Positions 54,353 to 64,000 of a stretch of 64,000 nt of DNA are shown in pieces (position 1 is the stretch's first letter; every line of letters starts with the position of its first letter). The DNA lies in the NCBI GenBank assembly GCA_958450365.1, contig CAUEEP010000408.1, positions 1 to 64,000 on the forward strand, in the 5' to 3' direction. The stretch is from Mesorhabditis belari (taxonomy: Eukaryota > Nematoda > Chromadorea > Rhabditida > Rhabditidae). A program made the translations under genes and the position numbers. Below the pieces are notes generated by a model. The model searched no databases. It saw nothing but the letters and a program-made list of their open reading frames with translations, and was not told the origin of the DNA.

Positions 54353-55019
54353 TGTTTAGATCTGCATTTTTTAACTTTAGATCTGCATTATGCACAAGTT
54401 TTTTAATCAAACAGTTCAATTCAAACAAATCAAATTCAATCAATCAGCTTAAGCGCATTCCAGTGGCCAGATAGCTTGCGTTTACTCACTCCTTTATGAA
54501 CTTTGTGCTCAAATTTGTAAACACATCTTTTTGGTGGATTGAAATTTCAATTTCTCACGTTTTACTAAAGAAATTTACTGTAAGAAAAAGAAAAGAAAGG
54601 AATTTGATGCGCTAGAGAAGCTGCGCTAGAGAAGCTGCGCTAGAGAAGCTGCGCTAGAAAAGGGTTTAAGAATTTTTTGTACAAAAGAACAGTTGCAATT
54701 TTGTTTTGAAAGCCTTTTCCTGATCTTTTGTTTTCCTTTTTCTCCAAAATCTATCACTCATCCTTTCTCGAAATCTTCCAAAAATATTTGTTCTATTTGT
54801 TTTATCCAATATTTGTCTTGTCATCCCACTTGTAACTGATCTAACCACCAATTTCTCTCATTTTTTCTCTTTTTTAATATCTTTATACAATTCTAGAAGC
54901 TCTACTTAAGAATTTCATTGCAAATTGCTTCAATTGCTTGCTTACTTTGCTTCAAATTTGTTTGTTTGTTTGTTTTTTTCCTCAAAAATTAACTTTTTGA
55001 GATTCCTAAGAGATTCCTA

Positions 55020-55135
55020 AGCACTTTCTTTCTTTCTTTCTGTCCTTCTGTCTTTCTTTCTTTCTTCCTTTCTTTCTTTCTTTCTGTCTTTCTGTCTTTC
55101 TTTCTATCTATCTTTCTTCTTTCTTTCTTCTTTTT
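55020..55135. repeat. TTTC/TGTC microsatellite
   Basis: Polypyrimidine tract of TTTCTTTCTGTCTTTC words. Confidence 0.9.
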
Positions 55136-55384
55136 TCATTGTTTACCCATTTCTTTTCTCATTCAAAGTTTGAAAGTTTAAAATTTTCGACTCAAACTTT
55201 GTCTTTTCCAAGACTTGTCTTGAAGGCCAAGACAAAGGCCAATTGAACTTGAAAATCTTTCGCATTTCTTTGTTCTTTCGCCAACTCAACCATGATCCGG
55301 TAATAAGAAAGTTTTTCTTTCGAATTCTTTCAAATTCTTTCTAAGCTTTTCAAAATCTTTCAAAATCTTTCTTATCTTAAACAT

Positions 55385-55885
55385 CAAAAAAACATTTCCA
55401 TTTTTTGGTCACCACTATTTTGTAAATTTCTCATGATATCGAACAGATTTTTATGAGTGTTAAATATCATTCGAAAGCTAAAGATCTCCTCTACATTTTG
55501 GAATAAAAATGTTTTTGAATTCATTCAACTTTTTGGGAAATTGACAGCACAAAGGGAGAGGTCGTTTTCGAAAAAAAAACTCATTTCAGCTTAGCTATTC
55601 CTCAAGTTTTATGGTGTAAAATAACCGCCCAGAAAAGAAAAGAAAAGTAAAGATGCTCTGAAATTGTTATATTAAAAAAAAGTTGTATTGATATATCTAT
55701 TGGCCAAACATCAAACGGTTAACTCAATTTGAGCGGAGCCAAAACTTGATCCAAAGGCATCCTTCCATTTTTTGGCCACCTCTTCTTCTGTGCAGTCAAT
55801 TTGCCCAAAAGCTGAACAAATTCAAAAACTTTTTATATCAAAATGTAGAGGAGATCTTCAGCTTTTGAATGATACTCATATATTA
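55385..55885. repeat. 500-bp foldback element
   Basis: The left arm has CCATTTTTTGGTCACCAC, ATATCATTCGAAAGCTAAAG and ATCTCCTCTACATTTTG. The right arm has CAAAATGTAGAGGAGATCTT, CAGCTTTTGAATGATACTCA and inverted partners of the inner words. It is followed by TATTAGGTTGGCGGGAAAAT, which resembles a mariner-type end. Confidence 0.7.
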
Positions 55886-55940
55886 GGTTGGCGGGAAAAT
55901 AATGCGAATTTTCAACTTGTGCTCTTGGGAAAGTAATGGC

Positions 55941-56182
55941 ATTGAAAATGTCTCTCCAGACTGTTCAAAACATTGAAAATGTCTCTCCAGACTGTTCAAA
56001 GCATTGAAAATGTCTCTCCAGACTGTTCAAAGCATTGAAAATGTCTCTCCAGACTGTTCAAAGCATTGAAAATGTCTCTCCAGACTGTTCAAAACATTGA
56101 AAATGTCTCTCCAGACTGTTCAAAACATTGAAAATGTCTCTCCAGACTGTTCAAAACATTGAAAATGTCTCTCCAGACTGTT
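55941..56182. repeat. 31-bp satellite, eight copies
   Basis: CATTGAAAATGTCTCTCCAG plus ACTGTTCAAAA, eight copies that differ only at AAAAC/AAAGC. Confidence 0.97.
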
Positions 56183-56189
56183 CAGAAAG

Positions 56190-57325
56190 TCTTCTCGTTG
56201 AAAGATAACAAATTCACCAATTAATCTATGCTTTTCTCTAAATAAAAAGTGTTTATTGTTGAAATTTCCGTCTTTTTTAAGTCAATTTCGACTCGCTTTC
56301 AAGCAAATTCAAGAGTGAAAAAACGTGTTTCCCTTACAAATCTATAAAACCTCTAAGAAAGAAATTGGGTGTATAAATTTCCGTGAAAATTTCACTATAT
56401 ACAACGCTTTAGTGCTCTATCTTTTATCTATTGACATGACAGATAGGTTTTCTTAAAGTTAAAGTGTCGAAATCAGATCATCGACTATCCTTTGACTATC
56501 CACGAAGTTGGGCAGTCAGTCAAAATGACACGCTCGCTGCGTTCTCTGCGTCGGAGTGGGCGTTGGGGTCGCCCATTTTAACGAAAATTGTAAGACTTGA
56601 GAACTTTTTCACCGGACTTTTCGAATAGCCCTTGATTCGAGCGTTCGATTCCGACCCCACATCGATAGGCTTGCTTAAACGGGTGACGAGATTTCTTGCA
56701 CAAGCAAAACACAAGCTGATAGTCGGTGAAATGAATCATGAGAGATTAAGAAACTAATAGCTAATAACCTAATAATTAATAACCTTCACTGTTACAGCAA
56801 CTTTAGATAATGTTTAACTGCTTTAATTCGCTACAGCAAGATAAACAAGCTGTAGTTTAATTGATGCATTTGTTAGTTTGATGCATTTGATGCAAACAAA
56901 AGTACGAAAAGAAACGAAAAGATTTTCTGGAGAAGCCTAAAAGAGAAGCTTTTTTTTGATTACCTGGATTAGATCAAATATTTATCAAGTTATTTATTTC
57001 TAGTCCTATTCCTATGAAGATTTCTATCAAGGAAAGAAAAAAGCTTTAGTTTCAAAGAGTATCAAGTTACTTAAAGAAAAGAGAAAACTTGTTTGATGAG
57101 GTCATTTAGAATCTTTACAACTTTCTACTACTAATCAAGAGCTCATTCTTATCAAATATTGTTCTGTTTAGATTTTAAACTCTAAAAACCAGTCTAAAAA
57201 TCAGTCAGAGTCAATTTTGCAACTTTGAATCTTTTGGAATTTAGAAATCTTGTGATTTAGCTTTATTGTTGAGCTTCTTTTAGTTTTTTGATTACTTTAA
57301 TTTAAGGTTTGTTAGGTAAATGAAC
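56190..57325. other. No gene recognised
   Basis: AT-rich. Minus-strand ORF 56520-56714 has no splice or family support. TTAATAACC and CTACAGCAAG repeats are short. Confidence 0.4.
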
Positions 57326-57329
57326 GAAA

Positions 57330-57855
57330 AGAGGCTAAAGAGTATTGGCTAAGGAGTACTAGCTAAAGAGTACTGGAAGAGTACTGGAAGAGTACTGGCT
57401 AAAGAGTACTGGCTAAGGAGTACTGGAAGAGTACTGGAAGAGTACTGGAAGAGTACTGGAAGAGTACTGGAAGAGTACTGGAAGAGTACGGGCTAAAGAG
57501 TACTAGCTAAAGAATACTGGCTAAAGAATACTGGCTAAAGAGTACTGGCTAAAGAGTACTGGAAGAGTACTGGAAGAGTACTGGAAGAATACTGGAAGAG
57601 TACTGGCTAAAGAGTACTGGCTAAAGAGTACTGGAAGAGTACTGGAAGAGTACTGGAAGAGTACTGGCTAAAGAGTACTGGCTAAAGAGAACTGGCTAAA
57701 GAGTACTGGCTAAAGAGTACTGGCTAAAGAGTACTGGTTAAAGAGTACTGGAAGAGTACTAGCTAAAGAGTACTAGCTAAAGAGTACTAGCTAAAGAGTA
57801 CTGGTTAAAGAGTACTGACTAAAGAGTACTAGCTAAAGAGTACTGGCTAAAGTTT
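57330..57855. repeat. GAGTACTGGCTAAA / GAGTACTGGAA satellite
   Basis: About 40 units of two interleaved types, 14 bp (AGAGTACTGGCTAA) and 11 bp (GAGTACTGGAA), each containing the palindrome GTAC. Blocks of each type alternate. Confidence 0.95.
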
Positions 57856-58375
57856 TGCCAGAATTTTATTCCCTGTTTGCACTCTTAACTTTCACCTAAT
57901 CTTCATAATGTTTAGCAAAGCGCAGCCGACAAATTGAAGCAAATTGAGCGCCAGAGAGAGTGTGTTTCTAGGAGAAGTACATTCAGAAGATAAAGGCTGA
58001 ATGGTGGGCTAAAAGGTGGGCTATAAGTTGTAGCTTTTTGTGCTAAAGTTCGCTCGCAGAAATCTCGTTGAATGTTAAAAAAGAAAAGTTGATCCCTGAG
58101 AAATTTGAATGAAGAAAAAGGAGAAGAAAAAAGAGAAAAAGGAGAAAAAAAAACTTTCAAAGGCGGAACCTCGTATCGCATTCTTTCATTCTCTTTTCCT
58201 TTTTTGGAATCAAAATCCTCTCTTCTTTAGACTCAACTAGTAAAGTCTTTTCGTCATTCACTAAAGAAATGAAGAGGTTTTCTGGGCTTTTTCTTTTATA
58301 TAAAGATTGAATTATTTTGTTTTTTATGAAGATCTTATAGAAGTTGTAAAGTAAAACAATTGTAAAACTATTGTA

Positions 58376-58955
58376 TTAGGTGTGTGAAAAAGTAATCCAC
58401 GTTTTTAACGTTTAAATATAAAAGGCCATAAGTTTCGTTAAAATAATTTTTATTCAACAAAGTAATCACCATTCGTAAGAGGAACCTTTTGCCAACGTTC
58501 TACAAGTAAAGACATTCCACGATAATAAAAATCTTGGTCCTTAGAGGCGAAGAAAAGAGGCAGAGGCCTTAGAGGCAACCTCGATTTTGACATCTTCTTC
58601 GGAATTGAACCGTTTATTGGTGAAAAAGTTAGATAGAGACAAAAATAAATAATAATCAGATGGAGAAAGGTCTGGACTATAAGGTGAATGTGGTAAAACC
58701 TCCCATCCAACACTCTGGATTTTTTGTCGAGTCTGTAAAGAGACATGTGGTCGCGCGTTATCGTTCATGCGGTATCCATTTGTCCAATTTTTTGATAAAA
58801 TTCATGGCATTCAAGCGTTTCCTTACGATTGACCCATCACAATTTAATGTAAAGCATATTTCTGAAGAGGTTGAACGAGGGTTTTCGAGAAGACAGCGTC
58901 TTATTTGGTCATCAGATAAAAATAGAAAACGTGGATTACTTTTTCACACACCTAA
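58376..58955 (-). mobile_element. Internally deleted mariner element, second copy
   Basis: TTAGGTGTGTGAAAAAGTAA and TTACTTTTTCACACACCTAA ends with TA on both sides. The minus strand carries the same deleted transposase as 29011-29579 (N-terminal HTH then NDNARPHVSLQTRQKIQSVG), with the same junction. Differences include GEVERGF-side substitutions and a short duplication of GAGGC near 58545-58580. Both copies therefore stem from one already-deleted parent. Confidence 0.95.
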
Positions 58956-59042
58956 TAAAACAATTGTAAAACAATAAAACTTATTGTAAAGTTAAAATCG
59001 AGCGAATTAAAGCAGTTAAACATTAAAATAAAAATGAAAAGA

Positions 59043-59116
59043 AAGGGATCGAACCCGAGAAAAAGATTGATGAATTGTTTAGGAAACAAAGCTCTTATCC
59101 ACTACGCTATAAGCAC
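59043..59116 (-). repeat. tRNA-Arg-like unit, minus strand
   Basis: Minus-strand A box TAGCGTAGTGG and B box GGTTCGATCCC. The anticodon arm TTGT-TTCCTAA-ACAA gives anticodon CCT. Extra bases and a weak acceptor stem suggest a pseudogene or SINE head. It ends 26 bp from the MITE at 59142. Confidence 0.5.
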
Positions 59117-59141
59117 AGATTTGAACGGTGAAAGAAGCCTT

Positions 59142-59512
59142 GTATATGTCGTAGCCGATTAAGGATTTCAGCCGAAGAAGTCTCAGACTTCTTCGGCTAG
59201 CCGATTAAGTCTGAAAAATGAAATCGATGTATTGACTCAAGTCAATACCACAAACTCAAGCTCTCAAAGAGGCGCTTAAAAGCTAAAAACGCTCTCTAAA
59301 AGCTCTCTAAAAGGCGCTAAAAACTAAAAACTTGTAGTGCGATTCTCTTGTAGTGCGATTTTTTAGCTTTTAAGCACCTTTTAGAGAACTTGAGTTTGTG
59401 GTATTGACTTGAGTCAATACATAACTTAAGATTTCATTTTTGAGACTTAATCGGCTAGCCGAAGAGGTCAGAGACTTCTTCGGCTGAAATCCTTAATCGG
59501 CTATGACATATA
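59142..59512. mobile_element. TATATGTCGTAGCC foldback MITE, 371 bp
   Basis: Ends TATATGTCGTAGCCGATTAA and TTAATCGGCTATGACATATA are inverted. The inner arms (GAAGAAGTCTCAGACTTCTT, TATTGACTCAAGTCAATAC, AGCTCTCTAAAAGGCGC) are themselves palindromic, so the element is a nest of hairpins. Confidence 0.9.
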
Positions 59513-59519
59513 GGTCTTG

Positions 59520-60700
59520 AAAGAGATGAAAGAGCTGAAAGAGCTGAAAGATTGATGGCCTCTAATTTGATCATCCGTTATCAGTTTTTTCTCGTAAACA
59601 CCTCTCATCTAACATACAGGATTTATTCTTTGAGGTCTACTAGATTGTAAACGCAATCTTTCTAGTGACCGTGAGTTGATTCAACTTTTACATCTGGAGT
59701 TATAGACCATTTAAGTGGATCGACCCCGTCAGGTAGGCCGTCTGAATTTGAGTGAAATTTTCTCTATGTTTTTACACTAAGGTGTATTAAATAACTTGGG
59801 GATTTCTATAACGAAATTTCATAAGGAACATTTTAAGACCGACCTGAAGTTGATCGGTCAATTGGAAGTTGAGATATGGAGATCTTTCTAGTGCATTTGA
59901 TTCTTTATCTTTTACTCATTTCATCATTCTTCAAGCTCATCATTCTTCAAGCTTTTTAGCTGATCCCAGCCTTTTAGAGCTCAACTCTAGCTCTTGTGTA
60001 ATTGAACCAAAGCTCTAAAAAGTATTTATTCAATAACTCTTGAGTAATACCAGTTAGCTTGCGCCAGTAAGCCAGCTAAACCAGCCAGCTAAACCAATAT
60101 GCCAGCTAGCTTGCGTTTACGTTTAGATTTCTTCTTTGTGATGTACTTTGAGCTGAAATTTCTAAGCGTTTCTTTCTAGCGCATTGAAATTTTTAGTTTA
60201 GCTAAAGGAATCTTGAGTTTAGCTAAGCCAATATACCAATAAATCCTTTTCTTTCACCAATCAATTCGTTCTTTAAAGTGTAAATGTAAGCGATCTGGTG
60301 CACTGAAAATATCTAAAAGTTTCCGTTTAGTTACCCAAGCCTAAGCTTAAAATAATTCATTCATTAAAATTCTAAAGTTTCCTGCAAGAAATTGCATGAT
60401 TTCAAGAGAAAACTAAAGATTTCAATACGCTAGAAAGAAACGTTTAGAAAGCTCAAAGTACATCACAAAGAACAAATCTAAACGTAAACGCAAGCTAACT
60501 GGCATATTGGTTTAGCTAACTGGCATCATCCAGGAGTTTTTGAGAGCTTTGGTTCAATTACGCAATAGCTAGAGCGAGACATCAGCTAAAAAGCATCACT
60601 GATCAATTAAAAGATAAAGAATCAAGCGCACTAGAAAGATTTCGTTTACAATTACTTCAAAGAATAAATCCTTTGTGAATAAACTTGTATTCATCATTTC
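59520..60700. other. No gene recognised
   Basis: AT-rich DNA with several copies of the GTAAACGCAAGC word and of CTAGAAAG.TT. AAATTTCTAAGCGTTTCTTTCTAG (about 60155) is inverted at about 60440, as are GCTAGCTTGCGTTTACGTTTAG and CTAAACGTAAACGCAAGC, so a weak palindrome of about 450 bp is present (60080-60530). Confidence 0.45.
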
Positions 60701-60714
60701 TTAAAGCATTTTCG

Positions 60715-60962
60715 GGGTAGGCTAGTTTTCGCAACTTTTTTTGTGCAACAGGATCATTTGCGCAACTGGGACGTTTACGCAAATGGTCATAACTTTCTTC
60801 TAAGTTGGCCAATCTCTATGATTTTGCTGTCATTTTGTTACACTTGTTGAGAGCTACAAAATGACAGCAAAATCATAAAGATTGGCCGACTCAGAAGAAA
60901 GTTATGGCAAGTTGCGCAACTCAAAGACCCAGCGGAAATTAGCCTACTTTGCGCAACTCACC
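60715..60962. repeat. Foldback element with TTGCGCAAC words
   Basis: CATAACTTTCTTCTAAGTTG and GACTCAGAAGAAAGTTATGG are inverted, as are GATTTTGCTGTCATTTTGT and ACAAAATGACAGCAAAATC. Outer GTAGGCTAGTTTTCGCAAC and GAAATTAGCCTACTTTGCGC also pair. Confidence 0.85.
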
Positions 60963-61304
60963 ATAAAAACCAAATCTAACCATGGGTTAGATCATTTGAA
61001 TGTACCAGAAAACAAATCGTTTACAAAACGTTACTATTTTTGATCATTGAACCTAGATAGTTGACTTTTTGTGTCACTTAATCTTTTCAAAAACTAAAAA
61101 TCCAATCTTTTCTTCTTCTTCTCCAGTATGGAAATAATTTTTCTTAAAATAAACCTTTTTCCCACATCATTTTCCCTTATTTGCTTGATTTGAGATAATG
61201 CGATTTTCGGGCAAAAATTACTTGCAAAATAAACATTATCCATTCTAGTTGTTCATTGTTTTTTAGTTTTTAAAATCTAAACAGAACAATATTTGATAAG
61301 GGGT

Positions 61305-61642
61305 TAAATAATAGCGTAATTGGTTAAATCATTGCGTAATTGGTTAAATCATTGCGTAATTGGTTAAATCATTGCGTAATTGGTTAAATAATAGCGTAAT
61401 TGGTTAAATAATTGCGTAATTGGTTAAATCATTGCGTAATTGGTTAAATCATTGCGTAATTGGTTAAATCATTGCGTAATTGGTTAAATCATTGCGTAAT
61501 TGGTTAAATCATTGCGTAATTGGTTAAATCATTGCGTAATTGGTTAAATCATTGCGTAATTGGTTAAATCATTGCGTAATTGGTTAAATCATTGCGTAAT
61601 TGGTTAAATCATTGCGTAATTGGTTAAATCATTGCGTAATTG
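61305..61642. repeat. 20-bp satellite ATTGCGTAATTGGTTAAATC, about 17 copies
   Basis: Exact 20-bp register with a rare variant (AATAATAGCG for AATCATTGCG) only near the left edge, and the last copy reads AATTGAACCA. Confidence 0.97.
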
Positions 61643-61696
61643 AACCACGCCTTTCCAAAGGCTTTCGCTGTGCCAGATCACTACATACACTCAAAC

Positions 61697-62173
61697 CATT
61701 CAAAGCTAAAAGATAGAGGCAAAAATCAGTTACCGGACTCGAACCCTAGAGCCTCGCACCCTAGCAGCTTTGGATCCAAGCCCACTACCACTCAGCCACC
61801 AGAGCCTTTCTCCCCTCCCCGTTAAACTCACCTTATAAACTCAAAGTCCGTTTTCTGCAATGCTTTCTTACGACAAAACAATAGCGACAATAGGATCTGA
61901 TGTAAATGACATGACAATATACGTAGAATTTCACGCTGATTCCGAATCTGCTTTTCGTTTTTGCAACGCAGCATTCTGTCAAAAGTTATAAGTACTTAAA
62001 GTTTTGTCTCAGGGAACATTGTAGAAAACGGACCTTGAGCTTATAAGGTGAGTTTAAAAGGGAGGAAAAGATGTCGTGGTGGCGTAGTGGTAGTGGTCTT
62101 GAATTCAAAGCTACGAGGGTCTAGGGTTCGGGTCCGGCAACTGATTTTTGTCTCTATCTTTTGGCTTTGAATG
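61697..62173. repeat. Inverted pair of tRNA-like SINE units (foldback about 477 bp)
   Basis: The left unit on the minus strand and the right unit on the plus strand share A box (TGGCGTAGTGG on the right), B box (GGTTCGAGTCC / GGTTCGGGTCC) and the tail TGATTTTTGCCTCTATCTTT before GCTTTGAATG. GGTGAGTTTAA..GGGAGG sequences next to each unit are also inverted. The spacer includes TTCACGCTGATTCCGAATCT. Either two SINEs inserted head to head or one palindromic element with pol III boxes in each arm. Confidence 0.8.
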
Positions 62174-62744
62174 TTTTGAGTGTTTTTTAAAACAAATTAA
62201 TACCAATTTTTCAAACTCTTGGTCAATTTTGTCAATATTGTTGTCGATTCAATATTCTTGTCAATATTGTTGTCCTATTGCTACCAATATTGTTATCAAT
62301 TATCCAAAAGAGTTTCTACAATTAATTTCCTAAAAAATCCTTGAAAATCATGAAAATCATGAAAATCAATGACGTCAATCTTTTCTAGACACGAAATTTG
62401 GTGAATTTTTTCGGAAAGATTTTGCTTTTTTGAGTTTTTGATGCATAAAATAGGGAAAAATAGGGAAAAATAGGGAAAAAAAAGGAGAAATTCGATCTCC
62501 AGGTTGAATTTTTTCGAATTTCTGATTATGAGATGATTTTTGAAGGGGTTTTCGACTTTTTTCAGAAATTCAATGGAAAATTTGGTATTTATTGTTAGCG
62601 CTTATAGTTAGCTTATGATTTTTTAAAGCTTTTGAAGCTAGTAGAAGTTGAGTTCAGGGATTTTAGTGCACCAAGATCGCTTACTCTCACACAAAATAAA
62701 GCCAGGTTCACTTCTGGGAAATGTAAACGCAAACGAGCTGGCAC

Positions 62745-63460
62745 AGTGCTGGCGAGCTTCAAAGTGAGCTTTGAGCTGCTGGCGAGCTTCAAAGTGAGCT
62801 TAGAGCTGCTGGCGAGCTTCAAAGTGAGCTTTGAGCTGCTGGCGAGCTTCAAAGTGAGCTTAGAGCTGCTGGCGAGCTTCAAAGTGAGCTTTGAGCTGCT
62901 GGCGAGCTGCAACAGTGAGCTGCTGGCGAGCTTCAAAGTGAGCCGCTGGCGAGCTGGCACAGTGAGAGCTGCTGGCGAGCTGGCACAGTGAGCTTCAAAG
63001 TGAGCTGCTGGCGAGCTTCAAAGTGAGCTGCTGGCGAGCTGCAACAGTGAGCTGCTGGCGAGCTGCAACAGTGAGAGCTGCTGGCGAGCTTCAACAGTGA
63101 GAGCTGCTGGCGAGCTTCAAAGTGAGCTGCTGGCGAGCTGCAACAGTGAGCTGCTGGCGAGCTGCAACAGTGAGAGCTGCTGGCGAGCTTCAACAGTGAG
63201 AGCTGCTGGCGAGCTTCAACAGTGAGAGCTGCTGGCGAGCTTCAACAGTGAGAGCTGCTGGCGAGCTTCAACAGTGAGAGCTGCTGGCGAGCTTCAACAG
63301 TGAGAGCTGCTGGCGAGCTTCAACAGTGAGAGCTGCTGGCGAGCTTCAACAGTGAGAGCTGCTGGCGAGCTTCAACAGTGAGAGCTGCTGGCGAGCTTCA
63401 ACAGTGAGAGCTGCTGGCGAGCTTCAACAGTGAGAGCTGCTGGCGAGCTTCAAAGTGAGC
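62745..63460. repeat. Satellite GCTGCTGGCGAGCTTCAACAGTGAGA
   Basis: About 28 copies. The left part uses the GAGCTTCAAAGTGAGCTTTGAGCT form (30 bp), the middle mixes, and the right part is a regular 26-bp unit. ORFs on both strands follow from the repeat. Confidence 0.95.
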
Positions 63461-63854
63461 TGGTTCAATTACGCAAAGGATTTATTTTCGAAAAACTTTT
63501 TCATCAAATCAAGCGATCAAGCTATAGATTTTGAAAAGAACTAAAATTCGATTGGGTAATTAAACCAATTGGTGTTTGATTGATGCTCAAATTGTGCTGA
63601 AATCACCTTGAAAAGTGTAAAAGCCGCTTTCTAGCGCACCAATATTCCAAAAGCTTTTTTCCTTTTTCAATTTTCGTTCCAAATTTCTCGATCGTTCACT
63701 GAAAATTCAGCAAAAACTCATTTAAAAACCCTTTTTCGACCTTTTTTATGCGATTTTTCGTCTTTTCATCTTTTCAATTTGTTTCTCGAACGTTCGTTTC
63801 ACTAAAATTACTTTTTCAAAAGAAAAATTAACTCTACAAAGTTGCGTAACTAAA

Positions 63855-64000
63855 CCATGCGCTTAATGGGTTTATTAATGGCTTTGTTAATGGCTTAATG
63901 TCTCTGTTAGTGGCTTAATGTCTTTGTTAATTGCTTAATTTCTTTGTTAATGGCTTAATTTCTTTGTTAGTGGCTTAGTGCCTTTGTGAATGGCTTAATG
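63855..64000. repeat. GTTAATGGCTTAATGTCTTT repeat, runs to the window edge
   Basis: Seven or more 20-bp copies, cut by the end of the window. Confidence 0.9.

Noticed and set aside
62613..63193. ORFs of 86-119 codons with ELLASFKVS / LKLASSS repeats
   Set aside because: Repeat-derived on both strands.

Overview
This is eukaryotic DNA, most likely from a nematode. The reasons are very short introns (about 35-165 nt between most exons, with TTTTAG or TTTCAG acceptors), a bHLH E-protein whose helix-loop-helix is closest to the HLH-2/Daughterless type, many degenerate interstitial TTAGGC (nematode telomere) hexamers, and abundant Tc1/mariner, pogo/Tigger and MULE elements with dispersed TACTGTA/TACCGTAA-containing MITEs. 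The clade within Nematoda cannot be fixed from the window. There is no bacterial operon structure, and almost every long ORF is a shadow of a tandem repeat.

Layout. (1) 1-633: the tail of a pogo/Tigger-like element. (2) About 640-3400, plus strand: the 3' exons of an unassigned multi-exon gene that looks like a multi-pass membrane protein. (3) 4000-11000, minus strand: the best gene in the window, a class I bHLH E-protein (HLH-2/Daughterless/TCF3-4-12 family) resolved into 13 exons. Its start exon was not found and may lie beyond 11 kb. (4) 11-31 kb: gene-poor DNA with about 16 minisatellites, foldback MITEs, tRNA-like SINE units and an internally deleted mariner. (5) 31.3-36.8 kb: a nest of transposons. 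A 2.7 kb MULE with a FLYWCH zinc finger and a perfect 8-bp target duplication sits inside or beside a decayed Tigger element, followed by a deleted Tc1-like element. (6) 38.2-39.0 kb (perhaps to 42.3 kb), plus strand: exons of a rhodopsin-type or chemoreceptor-like 7TM receptor, broken up by MITEs. (7) 42-64 kb: mariner/Tc1 relics, interstitial TTAGGC arrays at about 44.8, 49.4-49.9 and 54.1 kb, palindromic elements, SINE-like units and large minisatellites up to the end of the window.

The most interesting observations are in the E-protein. Two separate exons (5010-5120 and 5334-5448) each encode a DRR-x-ANNARER basic region and end in the same splice phase. Their amino acids are nearly identical although 9 of 11 codon segments differ, which suggests both are maintained by selection. 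The HLH loop also carries an in-frame alternative donor that would add 11 residues. Other items worth a second look are the FLYWCH-MULE, two TTAGGC arrays that share the same roughly 90-bp downstream flank, and a Tc1/mariner transposase split by TTAGGC-like hexamers.
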